This document shows, in pieces, positions 8,055 to 15,511 of a DNA stretch of 20,558 bases (position 1 is the first letter of the stretch; every line of letters begins with the position of its first letter). The notes beneath the pieces were generated by a model that saw only the letters and a list, made by a program, of their open reading frames with translations, was not told the DNA's origin and searched no databases. The stretch covers positions 1 through 20,558 of the forward strand of contig CAKORG010000020.1 in assembly GCA_934101495.1 (NCBI GenBank). The letters run 5' to 3'. The stretch is from an uncultured Bacilli bacterium (GTDB lineage: Bacteria; Bacillota_I; Bacilli_A; RF39; UBA660). The position numbers were made by a program, and so were the translations under genes.

Positions 8055-8426
8055 TTATACTAATTCATATTCCCGTACCTTTATAAAATAGTTAATTTTG
8101 TTTTTATTACTAACGGATAATAATTTATCAAAATGCCTCCATGTTAATTTTGCCGACATTGTCGGCAAAATCTCTAAATCACAATAATTGTAAAACCTTA
8201 ACATTTTATATAAAAGCCTTGTACTATACTTTTTCTTTAAATCATTACTCAATCTTTCTGAATATTCTTTAATTATCCCTTCTCCATAATGTTTGCCTGC
8301 TTCACTTAAAAGTTTTCCAACATTATAATAGGTTGTTAAATCACTTTTGTTTTTTGAATAATCCTTTACCCTTTTAATTATTTCATTGTTGAGTATTTCT
8401 GTTTTTATCTCGTTATAATAATTCAT
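8055..8426 (-). CDS. DUF1016 N-terminal domain protein, internal-deletion copy of its neighbour
   Basis: 123 residues. Residues 1-58 are almost identical to the upstream full-length DUF1016 protein, and 59-115 are diverged but alignable (both hold KLTW and the following helix). After INYFI the sequence jumps to KVREYELV, the extreme C-terminus of the full-length protein (KVREYELL). The middle ~174 residues, including the whole PD-(D/E)xK nuclease, are missing. It is therefore a tandem duplicate with an in-frame internal deletion that kept both ends. The ATG overlaps the stop of the upstream gene by 14 bases; the same overlap sequence recurs, decayed, at this gene's own end. A lone DUF1016_N domain might act as a regulator or dominant partner, or simply be a remnant. 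Confidence 0.75.
   Translation of the reverse strand: MNYYNEIKTEILNNEIIKRVKDYSKNKSDLTTYYNVGKLLSEAGKHYGEGIIKEYSERLSNDLKKKYSTRLLYKMLRFYNYCDLEILPTMSAKLTWRHFDKLLSVSNKNKINYFIKVREYELV
8147..8171. repeat. Perfect inverted repeat in the short DUF1016 copy
   Basis: Arms ATTTTGCCGAC and GTCGGCAAAAT (11 bp each) flank a three-base spacer ATT. It codes the LPTMSAKL segment of the short protein and occupies the same place as the inverted repeat at 9027-9045 in the full-length copy. Confidence 0.9.
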
Positions 8427-9303
8427 ATTCTCGTACTTTTATCCTTTCATCACTACAATATTCCATGATAAATTTGTTATCTTTTCTACAAAGAATAATA
8501 CCTATTGTTTTATCCTGAGTTGGTCTTCTTAAGTTTTTATCTACATAATTCATATAAACTTCTATTTGACCTATGTGTTCTTTTTTAAGTTCAGTTACTT
8601 TTAGTTCTACAACTACATAACAATTAAATTCAATGTTATACAAGAGTAAATCAATATAATTATAGTTATCGCCTATTTTTATTTTGTATTCATTCGATAT
8701 AAAACTAAAAGAATTACCAAGTTCTTTTAAAAATGCTGGTATATCTTCAAGAATAAGTTTTTGTAACACTTTTTCTGATATTATTTCATAATTAGTTTTA
8801 TTTTTTATCATAATTGGATTTTTTATTGCATCTTGAACTTCTAGTTTTTCCTCCTTAATTAATTTTAATTTTGTACTTTCATCTAACCTTTCATATTCTT
8901 TATTTTTAATACGTTCGCGAAGCTCACGTACTGATAAATTATTTTGTTCGCTTATTGTTATATAATATTTTATTTCATTAGAGCCATTTATTTTAAGTAA
9001 TTCGCAAAAATGACTCCATGTTAATTTGGTCGACAGCGTCGACCATTTTGAAGTAGCACAAAATAAATAAAACTGTCTAATTCTCCTTAAAGTTCTTTCA
9101 GTATATTTTAACTTTACATCATTTTCTAGTCTTTTAGAATACTCCCGAATAATCCCTTCTCCATAATGTTTGCCTGCTTCACTTAAAAGTTTACCTACAT
9201 TATAATAAGTTGTTAAGTCACTCTTGTTTTTCGAATAATCCTTTACCCTTTTAGTTATTTCATTATTTAGTATTTCTGTTTTTATCTCGTTATAATAATT
9301 CAT
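8413..9303 (-). CDS. DUF1016 (YhcG-type) PD-(D/E)xK nuclease domain protein
   Basis: 296 residues. The N-terminal DUF1016_N domain (~1-150) has YYNVGKLLSEAGKHYGEGII, a basic helix (YTERTLRRIRQFY), TKLTWSHF and SVRELRERIKNKEYERL. The C-terminal domain (~165-290) matches the family nuclease: EIISEKVLQKLILE, YIDLLLYN with D218, VVVELKV with E233 and K235, and IGQIEVYMNYVD with Q246. This gives a D-ExK-Q active site that looks intact. DUF1016 proteins are common solitary accessory genes linked to DNA defence or mobile elements; the exact role is unsettled. The ATG has GAGGGGG seven bases upstream, and the gene is followed by a truncated paralogue that overlaps it by 14 bases. Confidence 0.88.
   Translation of the reverse strand: MNYYNEIKTEILNNEITKRVKDYSKNKSDLTTYYNVGKLLSEAGKHYGEGIIREYSKRLENDVKLKYTERTLRRIRQFYLFCATSKWSTLSTKLTWSHFCELLKINGSNEIKYYITISEQNNLSVRELRERIKNKEYERLDESTKLKLIKEEKLEVQDAIKNPIMIKNKTNYEIISEKVLQKLILEDIPAFLKELGNSFSFISNEYKIKIGDNYNYIDLLLYNIEFNCYVVVELKVTELKKEHIGQIEVYMNYVDKNLRRPTQDKTIGIILCRKDNKFIMEYCSDERIKVREYELL
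9027..9045. repeat. Perfect inverted repeat in the full-length DUF1016 copy
   Basis: Arms TGGTCGAC and GTCGACCA (8 bp) with spacer AGC, coding WSTLST. It aligns base for base with the inverted repeat at 8147-8171; two pairs have changed on both sides and remain complementary. Confidence 0.88.
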
Positions 9304-9433
9304 ATTATTCCCCCTCGACTTTTTGCCAAATACTAATATTTCATTTGGATAAAAACAAGTTCTATCTTAACATATTTACTTTAAATTAAATGTCGAACCA
9401 AGTCGAAGGTCTTAATTTTTTTAAATTTTTAAC

Positions 9434-9464
9434 AAAAAAAAAGATAGAAAACTTAATTTCTATC
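9434..9464 (-). terminator. Terminator of the engB-pilin-der operon
   Basis: Minus strand: GATAGAAA and TTTCTATC form an 8-bp stem around a short AT loop, followed by a run of T. It starts two bases after the der stop. Confidence 0.8.
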
Positions 9465-9466
9465 AA

Positions 9467-10771
9467 TTACTTTTCACTTTTATTTTTAAATTGAAGCATT
9501 ATTGGAGTTCCATCAAAATCAATATTATTTCTAATTTGATTTTCTAAATATCTTTCATAGCTAAAATGAACTAACCCTTTATTATTTACAGAAAATGTAA
9601 ATTTTGGTGGACAGCATCCAGTTTGACTTACAAAATAAATTTTAAGTCTTTTACCTTTATATGATGGAGGTTCATGCATGCTTACAGCTTCCATTATAAT
9701 ATTATTTAAAAGAGATGTTTTAACTTCTTTTCTGTTATTATTGTAAGCATTTATTACCTCAGGCATAAGTCCTGATAATCTCTTTTTAGTCTTAGCACTT
9801 AAAAATACAGTGTGAGCATAAGGTATAAATTGAAATTCATTTTTTATATCTTCTTTCCATTTTCTTATATCACTATCAGGATTATTTATTGTATCCCACT
9901 TATTTACACATATAACTATACCTTTACCAGCATCTAAAGCATAAGATGCAATGTGTTTATCGTGTTCAATAATGCCAGTTGATGCATCAATTACTAAAAC
10001 ACATACATCACTTCGATCAATTGCTTTAAGGCTTCTTATTAAGCTATATTTTTCAATGCTTTCATAAATCTTACCTTTTTTACGTATACCTGCCGTATCA
10101 ATTACAGTTATATCTTCATGATTATATTTAAATTTAGTATCAATTGCATCTCTAGTTGTACCCGCTACATCACTTACAATAGCTCTTTCTTCATTTAATA
10201 TTGCATTAATTAAACTACTTTTTCCTACATTTGGTCTTCCTATTATACAAAATTTAAGAGAACTATCTTCTTCCTTTACTTCCTCAGGTAAATCGCTAGT
10301 AATTGTATTAAGAAGTCCATCAAAACCTATGTTATGTGATGCACTTACTGCCACTAAGTCACTAAATCCAAGCTCATAATAATTATATAAATTTTCCTTT
10401 TTCTTATCATTATCTATTTTATTTACAACTACAATTACTTTCTTACTACTTTTATGAAGTATTTCTGCTACTTTTTTATCTGATGCATCCGGATCATCAT
10501 TTCCATCAACAACAAATAAAACTAAATCTGCTTCATCTATAGCAAGTGTTGCTTGAACTAAAATATCTTTAGCAAAATCATCTTCACCAAGTGATATACC
10601 ACCTGTATCAATTAAATAAAAACTTTTATCATTATGGTTAACTCTACCATAAATTCTATCTCTTGTAACCCCCGGAGTATCCATAATAATAGACTTATTT
10701 TCTTTAATTAATCTATTAAATATACTACTCTTACCAACATTTGGTTTACCAACTAAACATACTGTTTGCAT
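9467..10771 (-). CDS. der: Ribosome biogenesis GTPase Der (EngA)
   Basis: 434 residues, normal length for Der, an essential double-GTPase acting in 50S subunit assembly. First G domain: GKPNVGKS (8-15), TPGVTRD, DTGG (55-58), NKID (117-120). Second: GRPNVGKS (178-185), GTTRD, DTAG (225-228), NKWD (290-293). The KH-like C-terminal domain (~350-434) holds PPSYKGKRLKIYFVSQ and ends in the usual GTPIMLQFK. The ATG has AGGAGG seven bases upstream. It is the last gene of an operon with engB and a pilin-like gene, 11 bases behind the latter, and is followed at once by a terminator. Confidence 0.97.
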   Translation of the reverse strand: MQTVCLVGKPNVGKSSIFNRLIKENKSIIMDTPGVTRDRIYGRVNHNDKSFYLIDTGGISLGEDDFAKDILVQATLAIDEADLVLFVVDGNDDPDASDKKVAEILHKSSKKVIVVVNKIDNDKKKENLYNYYELGFSDLVAVSASHNIGFDGLLNTITSDLPEEVKEEDSSLKFCIIGRPNVGKSSLINAILNEERAIVSDVAGTTRDAIDTKFKYNHEDITVIDTAGIRKKGKIYESIEKYSLIRSLKAIDRSDVCVLVIDASTGIIEHDKHIASYALDAGKGIVICVNKWDTINNPDSDIRKWKEDIKNEFQFIPYAHTVFLSAKTKKRLSGLMPEVINAYNNNRKEVKTSLLNNIIMEAVSMHEPPSYKGKRLKIYFVSQTGCCPPKFTFSVNNKGLVHFSYERYLENQIRNNIDFDGTPIMLQFKNKSEK

Positions 10772-10782
10772 ACCAAAACCTC

Positions 10783-11202
10783 CTAACTTTCACTTACATT
10801 GTTTTCTAAATATTTTGCATATATACTATTATTTTTACGATATATTTGTATTTTATCATTTTTCATACTTTTATTTGTAACATTATTTATTAAATCAGCC
10901 TCTCCACTTGCATTTGTTTCTGTTGACTTAAAATATTTTCCATTTATTAATGTTGCAACTGTAACCATTGCGCAATAATCCGATTTATAATTATCAACTT
11001 CACATTTATCTTTGAGTACATCTGGATTTTCTTGTCCATATACAATTGCTGCTGCTTCTAAATTTTGTTTCTTAGTTTCTAATAAATCTTTATAAGAATT
11101 ATTTCTTATATTAATTACACTTATTGCACCGATTGACATTATAATACCAAGTATTACTATAACTGCTAGTACTTCTATTAGCGTAAACCCATTTTTTTTC
11201 AT
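10783..11202 (-). CDS. Type IV pilin-like / pseudopilin protein
   Basis: 139 residues with a textbook prepilin start: KKNG followed by FTLIEVLAVIVILGIIM, with cleavage expected between G5 and F6, methylation at F6 and Glu5 of the mature protein present (E10). The helix is followed by a small globular domain with two Cys (C62 and C72) that could pair. This fits a minor pilin or ComGC-like competence/secretion pseudopilin. No pilus assembly ATPase or prepilin peptidase is in the window, so those would have to be elsewhere. The ATG overlaps the TGA of engB (ATGA), with AAGGAG just upstream, and der follows 11 bases later. Confidence 0.82.
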   Translation of the reverse strand: MKKNGFTLIEVLAVIVILGIIMSIGAISVINIRNNSYKDLLETKKQNLEAAAIVYGQENPDVLKDKCEVDNYKSDYCAMVTVATLINGKYFKSTETNASGEADLINNVTNKSMKNDKIQIYRKNNSIYAKYLENNVSES

Positions 11203-11777
11203 ATTTCTCCTTCAATTATACTAAGTATTTCAGCTCTACCTTTTTTAGTAACTGTGGAAAAAGTAATAAATTCATCATCTTCAAATTTTAAAGTATCTTT
11301 AATTATTTTATCTTGTTTGATTCTATTATTTTTGCTAACTTTATCAAATTTAGTAGCTACTATTGTTATATTTAGATTATAATATTTTAAAAACTCATAC
11401 ATTAAACAATCATCTTCAGTTGGCTTATGTCTATAATCAATAAGCATAAATACACGTTTTAAGTTTGGTCTTTCTTTTAAATATTCTTCAATCATTAAGC
11501 CAAATTTCTTTTGGGTATCTTTACTTACACTAGCATAACCATAACCAGGTACATCTACTAAATAAAAGGCATCATTAACTTTATAAAAGTTAAGTGTTTG
11601 GGTTTTTCCTGGTTTAGAACTTGTTCTGGCAAAATTCTTTCTTTCTATTAGGGTATTTATAAAACTACTTTTACCTACATTACTTCTTCCAACGAGTAAA
11701 AATTCTGCCATATTATCTTCTGGATATTGACTTCTTCTTACTGCTATTATTGGTTCACTAACATTTTCTATTTGCAT
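11199..11777 (-). CDS. engB: Ribosome biogenesis GTPase EngB (YsxC/YihA)
   Basis: 192 residues from the ATG at 11777, which lies eight bases after AGGTGA; a further-upstream GTG/ATG pair (11789/11786) overlaps that ribosome site and is less likely. This start also gives the family's usual beginning (MQIENVSEPIIAVRRSQYPE). G1 is GRSNVGKS (30-37), then GKTQTLNF, DVPGYGYA (G3), DYRHKPTEDD and TKFDK (G4). EngB is an essential GTPase in late 50S assembly. It is the first gene of an operon with a pilin-like gene and der, which joins the two ribosome-assembly GTPases under one promoter. Confidence 0.95.
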   Translation of the reverse strand: MQIENVSEPIIAVRRSQYPEDNMAEFLLVGRSNVGKSSFINTLIERKNFARTSSKPGKTQTLNFYKVNDAFYLVDVPGYGYASVSKDTQKKFGLMIEEYLKERPNLKRVFMLIDYRHKPTEDDCLMYEFLKYYNLNITIVATKFDKVSKNNRIKQDKIIKDTLKFEDDEFITFSTVTKKGRAEILSIIEGEI

Positions 11778-11798
11778 AATTTGCATCACCTAGATATA

Positions 11799-11827
11799 AT
11801 TATATATTATTTCATGGAAAATTGCAA
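11799..11827 (-). promoter_or_regulatory. Promoter of engB
   Basis: Minus strand: -35 TTGCAA (11822-11827), 17-bp spacer, -10 TATAAT (11799-11804). The leader to the ATG at 11777 is short and carries AGGTGA. Confidence 0.72.
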
Positions 11828-11859
11828 ATATTCATAAACTTATGTTAAGGAGGAATATT

Positions 11860-12213
11860 ATGCATAATACTAATTTTCCTCCGAATACTAATCCTCATAC
11901 ATTTTCTTTAATTGCGGTTGCAGTTGGTTTTGCTTGCGTCGGAGATTATAATGCTAATGAACAAAACTCTATAGGTAACTGGCTTATCCTCGTAGGTCAG
12001 TATATTTTAACTCATGCTGCACAACAACAATTAATAGAGTCAAGAATAGAAAATAATAATATAAATATTAATTCAAAAAAATATAAAAATGGACAAAATG
12101 GACCATTCACTGATAATGAACAAGGAAAAAGTAATCAAACTCAAAGAAATGAAGTTGAATTTTTACTTGATGCCATAAAAAAAATACAAGATGAACTTGA
12201 TAATCTTAAATGA
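11860..12213 (+). CDS. Conserved small protein with a hydrophobic centre
   Basis: 117 residues from an ATG at 11860 preceded by AAGGAGG six bases upstream; an in-frame ATG at 11842 lies upstream of that site and is rejected. Residues ~14-55 hold a moderately hydrophobic helical stretch with DYNANEQNSIGNWLILVGQYILTHAAQQQ, split here only by naming: the key words are ANEQN, GNW and AQQQ. This motif set recurs, to my memory, in small proteins of gut clostridia and relatives of unknown function. The middle is Asn-rich and low complexity; the end (EVEFLLDAIKKIQDELDNL) is an amphipathic coiled-coil helix. It is the only complete plus-strand gene here, divergent from engB, and its TGA abuts the stop of the convergent LCP gene with no gap. 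Confidence 0.75.
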   Translation: MHNTNFPPNTNPHTFSLIAVAVGFACVGDYNANEQNSIGNWLILVGQYILTHAAQQQLIESRIENNNININSKKYKNGQNGPFTDNEQGKSNQTQRNEVEFLLDAIKKIQDELDNLK

Positions 12214-13644
12214 TTATTTGTTATCTAGTACTTTTTTAATTTGCTTTTTAGCATTATTAACTGTTTCATAATCAGGTTTCATAACATATAGTTTTATCTT
12301 TTTATAGCTATATACATAATCCATGGCATCTTTTCCATTTACACTAATTGAATTTACAGTCCATGAACTATTATTTTTAAGTTGCATCTTTATTAACTTA
12401 GTTATATCATCATCACTAATATTTGTTACAAATTTACCTTTTAAAGAAGAAAGTAAATTAGCATAATTAGTTATAATTTTAGGACTCATTGCCTTATTAA
12501 TTAAAGCAGTAAGAACTCTTTGTTGGTTTTCCCCTCTAGTTCTATCTCCTTCTTTAAAGGACTTTCTTTCTCTAGCAAATGATAATGCTTTTTTACCATC
12601 AAGTACATTATCTCCTTTTTTATATGAGTAACCATCTTGAGATACAAAACTATATGGAGAATTAACTGTTATTCCATCTAAAGCATCTACGATATCAACT
12701 AAAGATGTAAAATTAACTTTAACATAGTAATTTATTTTAGTATCAAATAAATCTTCAAGGGTATTAATACTTTCATCTATACCATATATTCCTGCATGAG
12801 TAAGTTTATCATACTCTTCATTTTTATGCAATTTTACATAATAATCTCTAGGAATATTTGTAAGTAATATTTCCTTAGTAACTGGATTTACTGTAATTAT
12901 TATATTAACATCACTTCTAGATACTTTATTTATACTTCCATAAGTATCTATACCTGAAACATATATATTAAATGAATCACTTGTAACATCTACTTCTTTC
13001 CCTATTTTCTCACTTTTAATATCTATAGTATAGCTTCCTATTTTCTTAAATAAACCATATTCTTTATTATTTTCTTCACTTAATATATCTAATCTTGCAT
13101 CATCAAGCACTATAGCATCCACATTTTTATTAATTAAACTAGTTATTAAACTATCAACATCTTCTCCGATTTTTTCATTATAACCAATTTTCTTTTTTAT
13201 TTTATCTACGGCTTTACTTAATCCTTCATTATTATCTTTAGATAAATAACCAATAGTTTTATTTTTCAAATCACTTATTGATTTAAACTTACTTGAATTA
13301 AGTACAACTACACTATAGCTTTCTGTTTTATAATCATTAAAACCGAAAGACTTTAAAAAATCCATTGTATTTAGTCCATAATTAATACCAAGTGTCATAA
13401 CCACTATAAGAACAAGGGCAAAAAAACCACCAATAATATTTCTAATATGTCCTTTACTTAACAAAAGCCAAAATACAATTAAATTGATTATAAACATCAA
13501 ACTTACAAATACTATAAAATATTCCCAAGGAAATACATTTATAAAATATACTAAAAAACTTACGATTATACTTAATATTAAAGTAAATATACATAAGTAT
13601 CTTCTAAACACAAAATTACTACTTTTTTTATTACTTTTTTTCAT
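12214..13644 (-). CDS. LytR-CpsA-Psr (LCP) family protein with an extra periplasmic-type domain
   Basis: 476 residues. Three transmembrane helices (~17-37, 41-61, 70-90) precede an extracellular part. Residues ~108-215 form an accessory domain with a binding-protein-like pattern (SISDLKNKTIGYLSKDNNE, DAIVLDDARLDIL), as in CpsA-like proteins that carry an additional domain. The LCP domain (~224-390) has SGIDTYG, SRSDVN, ITVNP, LTNIPRDYYV, LDGITV and the C-terminal signature ALSFARERKSF with GENQQR. LCP enzymes attach undecaprenyl-phosphate-linked glycopolymers to peptidoglycan. Although the frame is open back to a TTG at 13668, the promoter -10 (13660-13665) overlaps it, so the ATG at 13644 is the start; the ribosome site (GGTAG) is weak and the leader very short. 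Confidence 0.9.
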   Translation of the reverse strand: MKKSNKKSSNFVFRRYLCIFTLILSIIVSFLVYFINVFPWEYFIVFVSLMFIINLIVFWLLLSKGHIRNIIGGFFALVLIVVMTLGINYGLNTMDFLKSFGFNDYKTESYSVVVLNSSKFKSISDLKNKTIGYLSKDNNEGLSKAVDKIKKKIGYNEKIGEDVDSLITSLINKNVDAIVLDDARLDILSEENNKEYGLFKKIGSYTIDIKSEKIGKEVDVTSDSFNIYVSGIDTYGSINKVSRSDVNIIITVNPVTKEILLTNIPRDYYVKLHKNEEYDKLTHAGIYGIDESINTLEDLFDTKINYYVKVNFTSLVDIVDALDGITVNSPYSFVSQDGYSYKKGDNVLDGKKALSFARERKSFKEGDRTRGENQQRVLTALINKAMSPKIITNYANLLSSLKGKFVTNISDDDITKLIKMQLKNNSSWTVNSISVNGKDAMDYVYSYKKIKLYVMKPDYETVNNAKKQIKKVLDNK

Positions 13645-13659
13645 AACTACCACATCTAA

Positions 13660-13688
13660 AGTATACAAACTTTCATTAAAAATTGCAA
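13660..13688 (-). promoter_or_regulatory. Promoter of the LCP gene
   Basis: Minus strand: -35 TTGCAA (13683-13688), 17-bp spacer, -10 TATACT (13660-13665). The short leader rules out the TTG at 13668 as start. Confidence 0.7.
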
Positions 13689-13691
13689 GAG

Positions 13692-13712
13692 AAAAGACAC
13701 ACTCTAGTGTCT
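13692..13712 (-). terminator. Weak terminator at the end of the AbiEii-like gene
   Basis: Minus strand: AGACAC and GTGTCT pair around TAGAGT, followed by four T. The TAG stop is inside the loop. The stem is short, so termination may be partial. Confidence 0.5.
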
Positions 13713-14609
13713 AGGCATATTTTTTCTTACTAAAGAATAAGCTTGTTCTTTAAATTCACCAGTTCTTATTTTTTGAACTTGTTCACTAAGTACTGCTTTA
13801 GTATAAAATACTGCTTCACTTAAATCTAACGATTTATCAACAAATTGATATTTTACTTTCATAAGTTCCCAGAGTTCTTCATGTCTTTTAACAAAATCTT
13901 TATTCAAAAAATAAGGTGTTACATCTTCAAGTCGCATACCATACATAAGAACCATTGCTTCAAAATACAAACTGAATTTATCAGCATCATAATCTTTACC
14001 AAACAAATTATAAATATCATAAAAATCTTTAACTCTTGTATTTGGAATATCTTTTCTTGCATTATGAGCAATTATATATAATTTTTCAGCAATATGTTCT
14101 TCATAAGATGGTGTATTAATATAAAACTTTTTATCACCCTCAAATAATGGTTCCACTGCTTTAAATTGTGTTTCAAATATAACTCTATTATTTTCTTTAT
14201 AATCAACTGGCACCGGAATTATCATTTCTTTGCTACCTTCATATCTCACTTTAGCTACAACAGGTATTTTATATACTCCATTATTAGTTTGTCTTGGCAG
14301 AGTACTCAAATCAAAAGAAACAACATCAGAAAAAGTATCATACACAGCTTGGAATAGAATATTAATTGGAACTTGATGAGATAAAGTAGATGACAAATCA
14401 ATATCTAAAACTGGTCTTGATAAAGTACCTAAATGTACATACTGACTAAAACTACCCTTAACTACTAAAGTTCCATTATTAATTAATGCAAGTTTTTCAA
14501 GTAGTTTTCTAGCATAATAAGTTGTATATGCAGCCATGTGAGTAATTTCAAGTCTTTTTGCTTCTTTTTTCATAAAAGCTTTTTCCTGATTTAAATTTTT
14601 AAACTCCAA
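13704..14609 (-). CDS. AbiEii/AbiGii-type nucleotidyltransferase
   Basis: 301 residues. The N-terminal half has a nucleotidyltransferase core: LVVKGSFSQYVHLG (the family's KGG/S...L motif) followed by RPVLDIDLS, with the paired Asp that bind metal. Later EEHIAEKLYIIAH and RVKDFYDIYNLF match the AbiEii C-terminal pattern in which a Lys and an Asp complete the site. Family members act as toxins of type IV toxin-antitoxin or abortive-infection systems with an AbiEi antitoxin; no AbiEi-like gene is adjacent, and the gene has its own promoter. It starts with TTG at 14609, supported by AAGGAGG seven bases upstream. Whether it acts as a toxin alone is unknown; the fold assignment is firm. Confidence 0.85.
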   Translation of the reverse strand: MEFKNLNQEKAFMKKEAKRLEITHMAAYTTYYARKLLEKLALINNGTLVVKGSFSQYVHLGTLSRPVLDIDLSSTLSHQVPINILFQAVYDTFSDVVSFDLSTLPRQTNNGVYKIPVVAKVRYEGSKEMIIPVPVDYKENNRVIFETQFKAVEPLFEGDKKFYINTPSYEEHIAEKLYIIAHNARKDIPNTRVKDFYDIYNLFGKDYDADKFSLYFEAMVLMYGMRLEDVTPYFLNKDFVKRHEELWELMKVKYQFVDKSLDLSEAVFYTKAVLSEQVQKIRTGEFKEQAYSLVRKNMPRH

Positions 14610-14635
14610 AATAATTCCTCCTTAAATTAGCAACT

Positions 14636-14664
14636 ATTTTACCACAGTTCTCATAAAAATACAA
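14636..14664 (-). promoter_or_regulatory. Promoter of the AbiEii-like gene
   Basis: Minus strand: -35 TTGTAT (14659-14664), 17-bp spacer, -10 TAAAAT (14636-14641). It sits just after the preceding gene's stop, so this gene is transcribed separately. Confidence 0.6.
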
Positions 14665-14666
14665 AT

Positions 14667-15308
14667 TTACTTATTTCTAACTAATTTCATATCATTATTT
14701 TTTCGATTTTTAGCTCTAACATATTCATCCGGAAAACATTCTACAAGATGTGGAAGCCCACTTAAAATATCAGCAACCTCTAGTCTATCTACACCATCAA
14801 ACTTTTCACATAAAACTTCATAAAATACTTCTTCTACATTTTCTCTTAATACAACATCAACACTTTTACCAGTATATCTCTTAACTAATTTAGCAAGTAA
14901 ACTTTGATAAGGATACCATTTTTTTAGTTCATCTAGAAAACTAACTACATTAGTACATTCTTTTTCACCAGGAATTAAGTTAACACCTCCACCAGGTCTT
15001 TCTTCTAAATTATAAGGACAACCAGCACTTGTTAAAAGAGAACATCTTTTTTTCATAGAGTACAAATCTATTATACCTTTGCCTTCATTTCTAGCCCTCA
15101 AATAAAGTGTTGGTATAGCTATCGTTTTGCCATTTGCTGCAATATTTATTTCAAAAGCTGCAACAATAGATACATTTCCTGTTTCTAAAACTTTAAGCAT
15201 TGTATTTTTATCAATACTTTTAAAATCACTTACAAAGTAATCACAGCCACTTTTTTTACAACATCTTCCCCCACATTTACTACATAACTCTTTATTTTCA
15301 TATTCCAT
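14667..15308 (-). CDS. YkgJ-like cysteine-cluster protein
   Basis: 213 residues from the ATG at 15308. Near the start it has CSKCGGRCCKKSGC (C9, C12, C16, C17, C22), and later RCSLLTSAGCPY, so about seven Cys could bind zinc or an iron-sulphur cluster, as proposed for the YkgJ (CxxCxxCC) family. Its middle is a small alpha/beta region with a Gly-rich turn (ERPGGGVNLIPGEKEC). An in-frame GTG at 15320 would add four codons but would lie at the very start of the transcript, given the -10 at 15329-15334; GGTGA six to seven bases before 15308 supports the ATG. The substrate is unknown for the family. Confidence 0.78.
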   Translation of the reverse strand: MEYENKELCSKCGGRCCKKSGCDYFVSDFKSIDKNTMLKVLETGNVSIVAAFEINIAANGKTIAIPTLYLRARNEGKGIIDLYSMKKRCSLLTSAGCPYNLEERPGGGVNLIPGEKECTNVVSFLDELKKWYPYQSLLAKLVKRYTGKSVDVVLRENVEEVFYEVLCEKFDGVDRLEVADILSGLPHLVECFPDEYVRAKNRKNNDMKLVRNK

Positions 15309-15328
15309 ACTTTTCACCACAGGTTGTT

Positions 15329-15357
15329 ATTATATATTAATTTTTCTCAAAAATCAA
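15329..15357 (-). promoter_or_regulatory. Promoter of the cysteine-cluster gene
   Basis: Minus strand: -35 TTGATT (15352-15357), 17-bp spacer, -10 TATAAT (15329-15334). Its -35 is two bases from the -35 of the divergent plus-strand RNA promoter. Confidence 0.7.
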
Positions 15358-15359
15358 GT

Positions 15360-15388
15360 TTGACAAATAGCCACATTTATGTTATTAT
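15360..15388 (+). promoter_or_regulatory. Promoter of the putative antitoxin RNA
   Basis: Consensus -35 TTGACA (15360-15365), 17-bp spacer, -10 TATTAT (15383-15388). It is the best promoter in the window and has no protein gene behind it. Confidence 0.8.
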
Positions 15389-15394
15389 GTATTT

Positions 15395-15511
15395 AGCAAA
15401 GACAATTTGCATATAATAAAAAATGGAACATCCAGTTTTTCGCGAGATTGGATGCTACCAATTAATCTGTGTAGCATCTAAACCAACCCCGTTGATTTAG
15501 ATGTTTTTTTT
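15395..15511 (+). ncRNA. Putative antisense antitoxin RNA of a type I toxin-antitoxin locus
   Basis: About 117 bases between a consensus promoter and a strong terminator, with no convincing open frame. It begins with a small hairpin (GCAAA/TTTGC). It then shows CATCCA...TGGATG, which can fold as a second hairpin, and ends in a 13-bp terminator stem. It is transcribed toward the small hydrophobic ORF on the other strand and overlaps the predicted 3' part of that mRNA. GTAGCATC at 15471-15478 is also complementary to GATGCTAC in the toxin mRNA leader (minus strand of 15634-15641). This convergent layout with a repeated pairing element resembles the par/Fst class. RNA function is inferred, not shown. 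Confidence 0.6.
15475..15511 (+). terminator. Terminator of the putative antitoxin RNA
   Basis: CATCTAAACCAAC (15475-15487) and GTTGATTTAGATG (15491-15503) form a 13-bp stem with one mismatch around CCC, followed by eight T. Confidence 0.85.
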
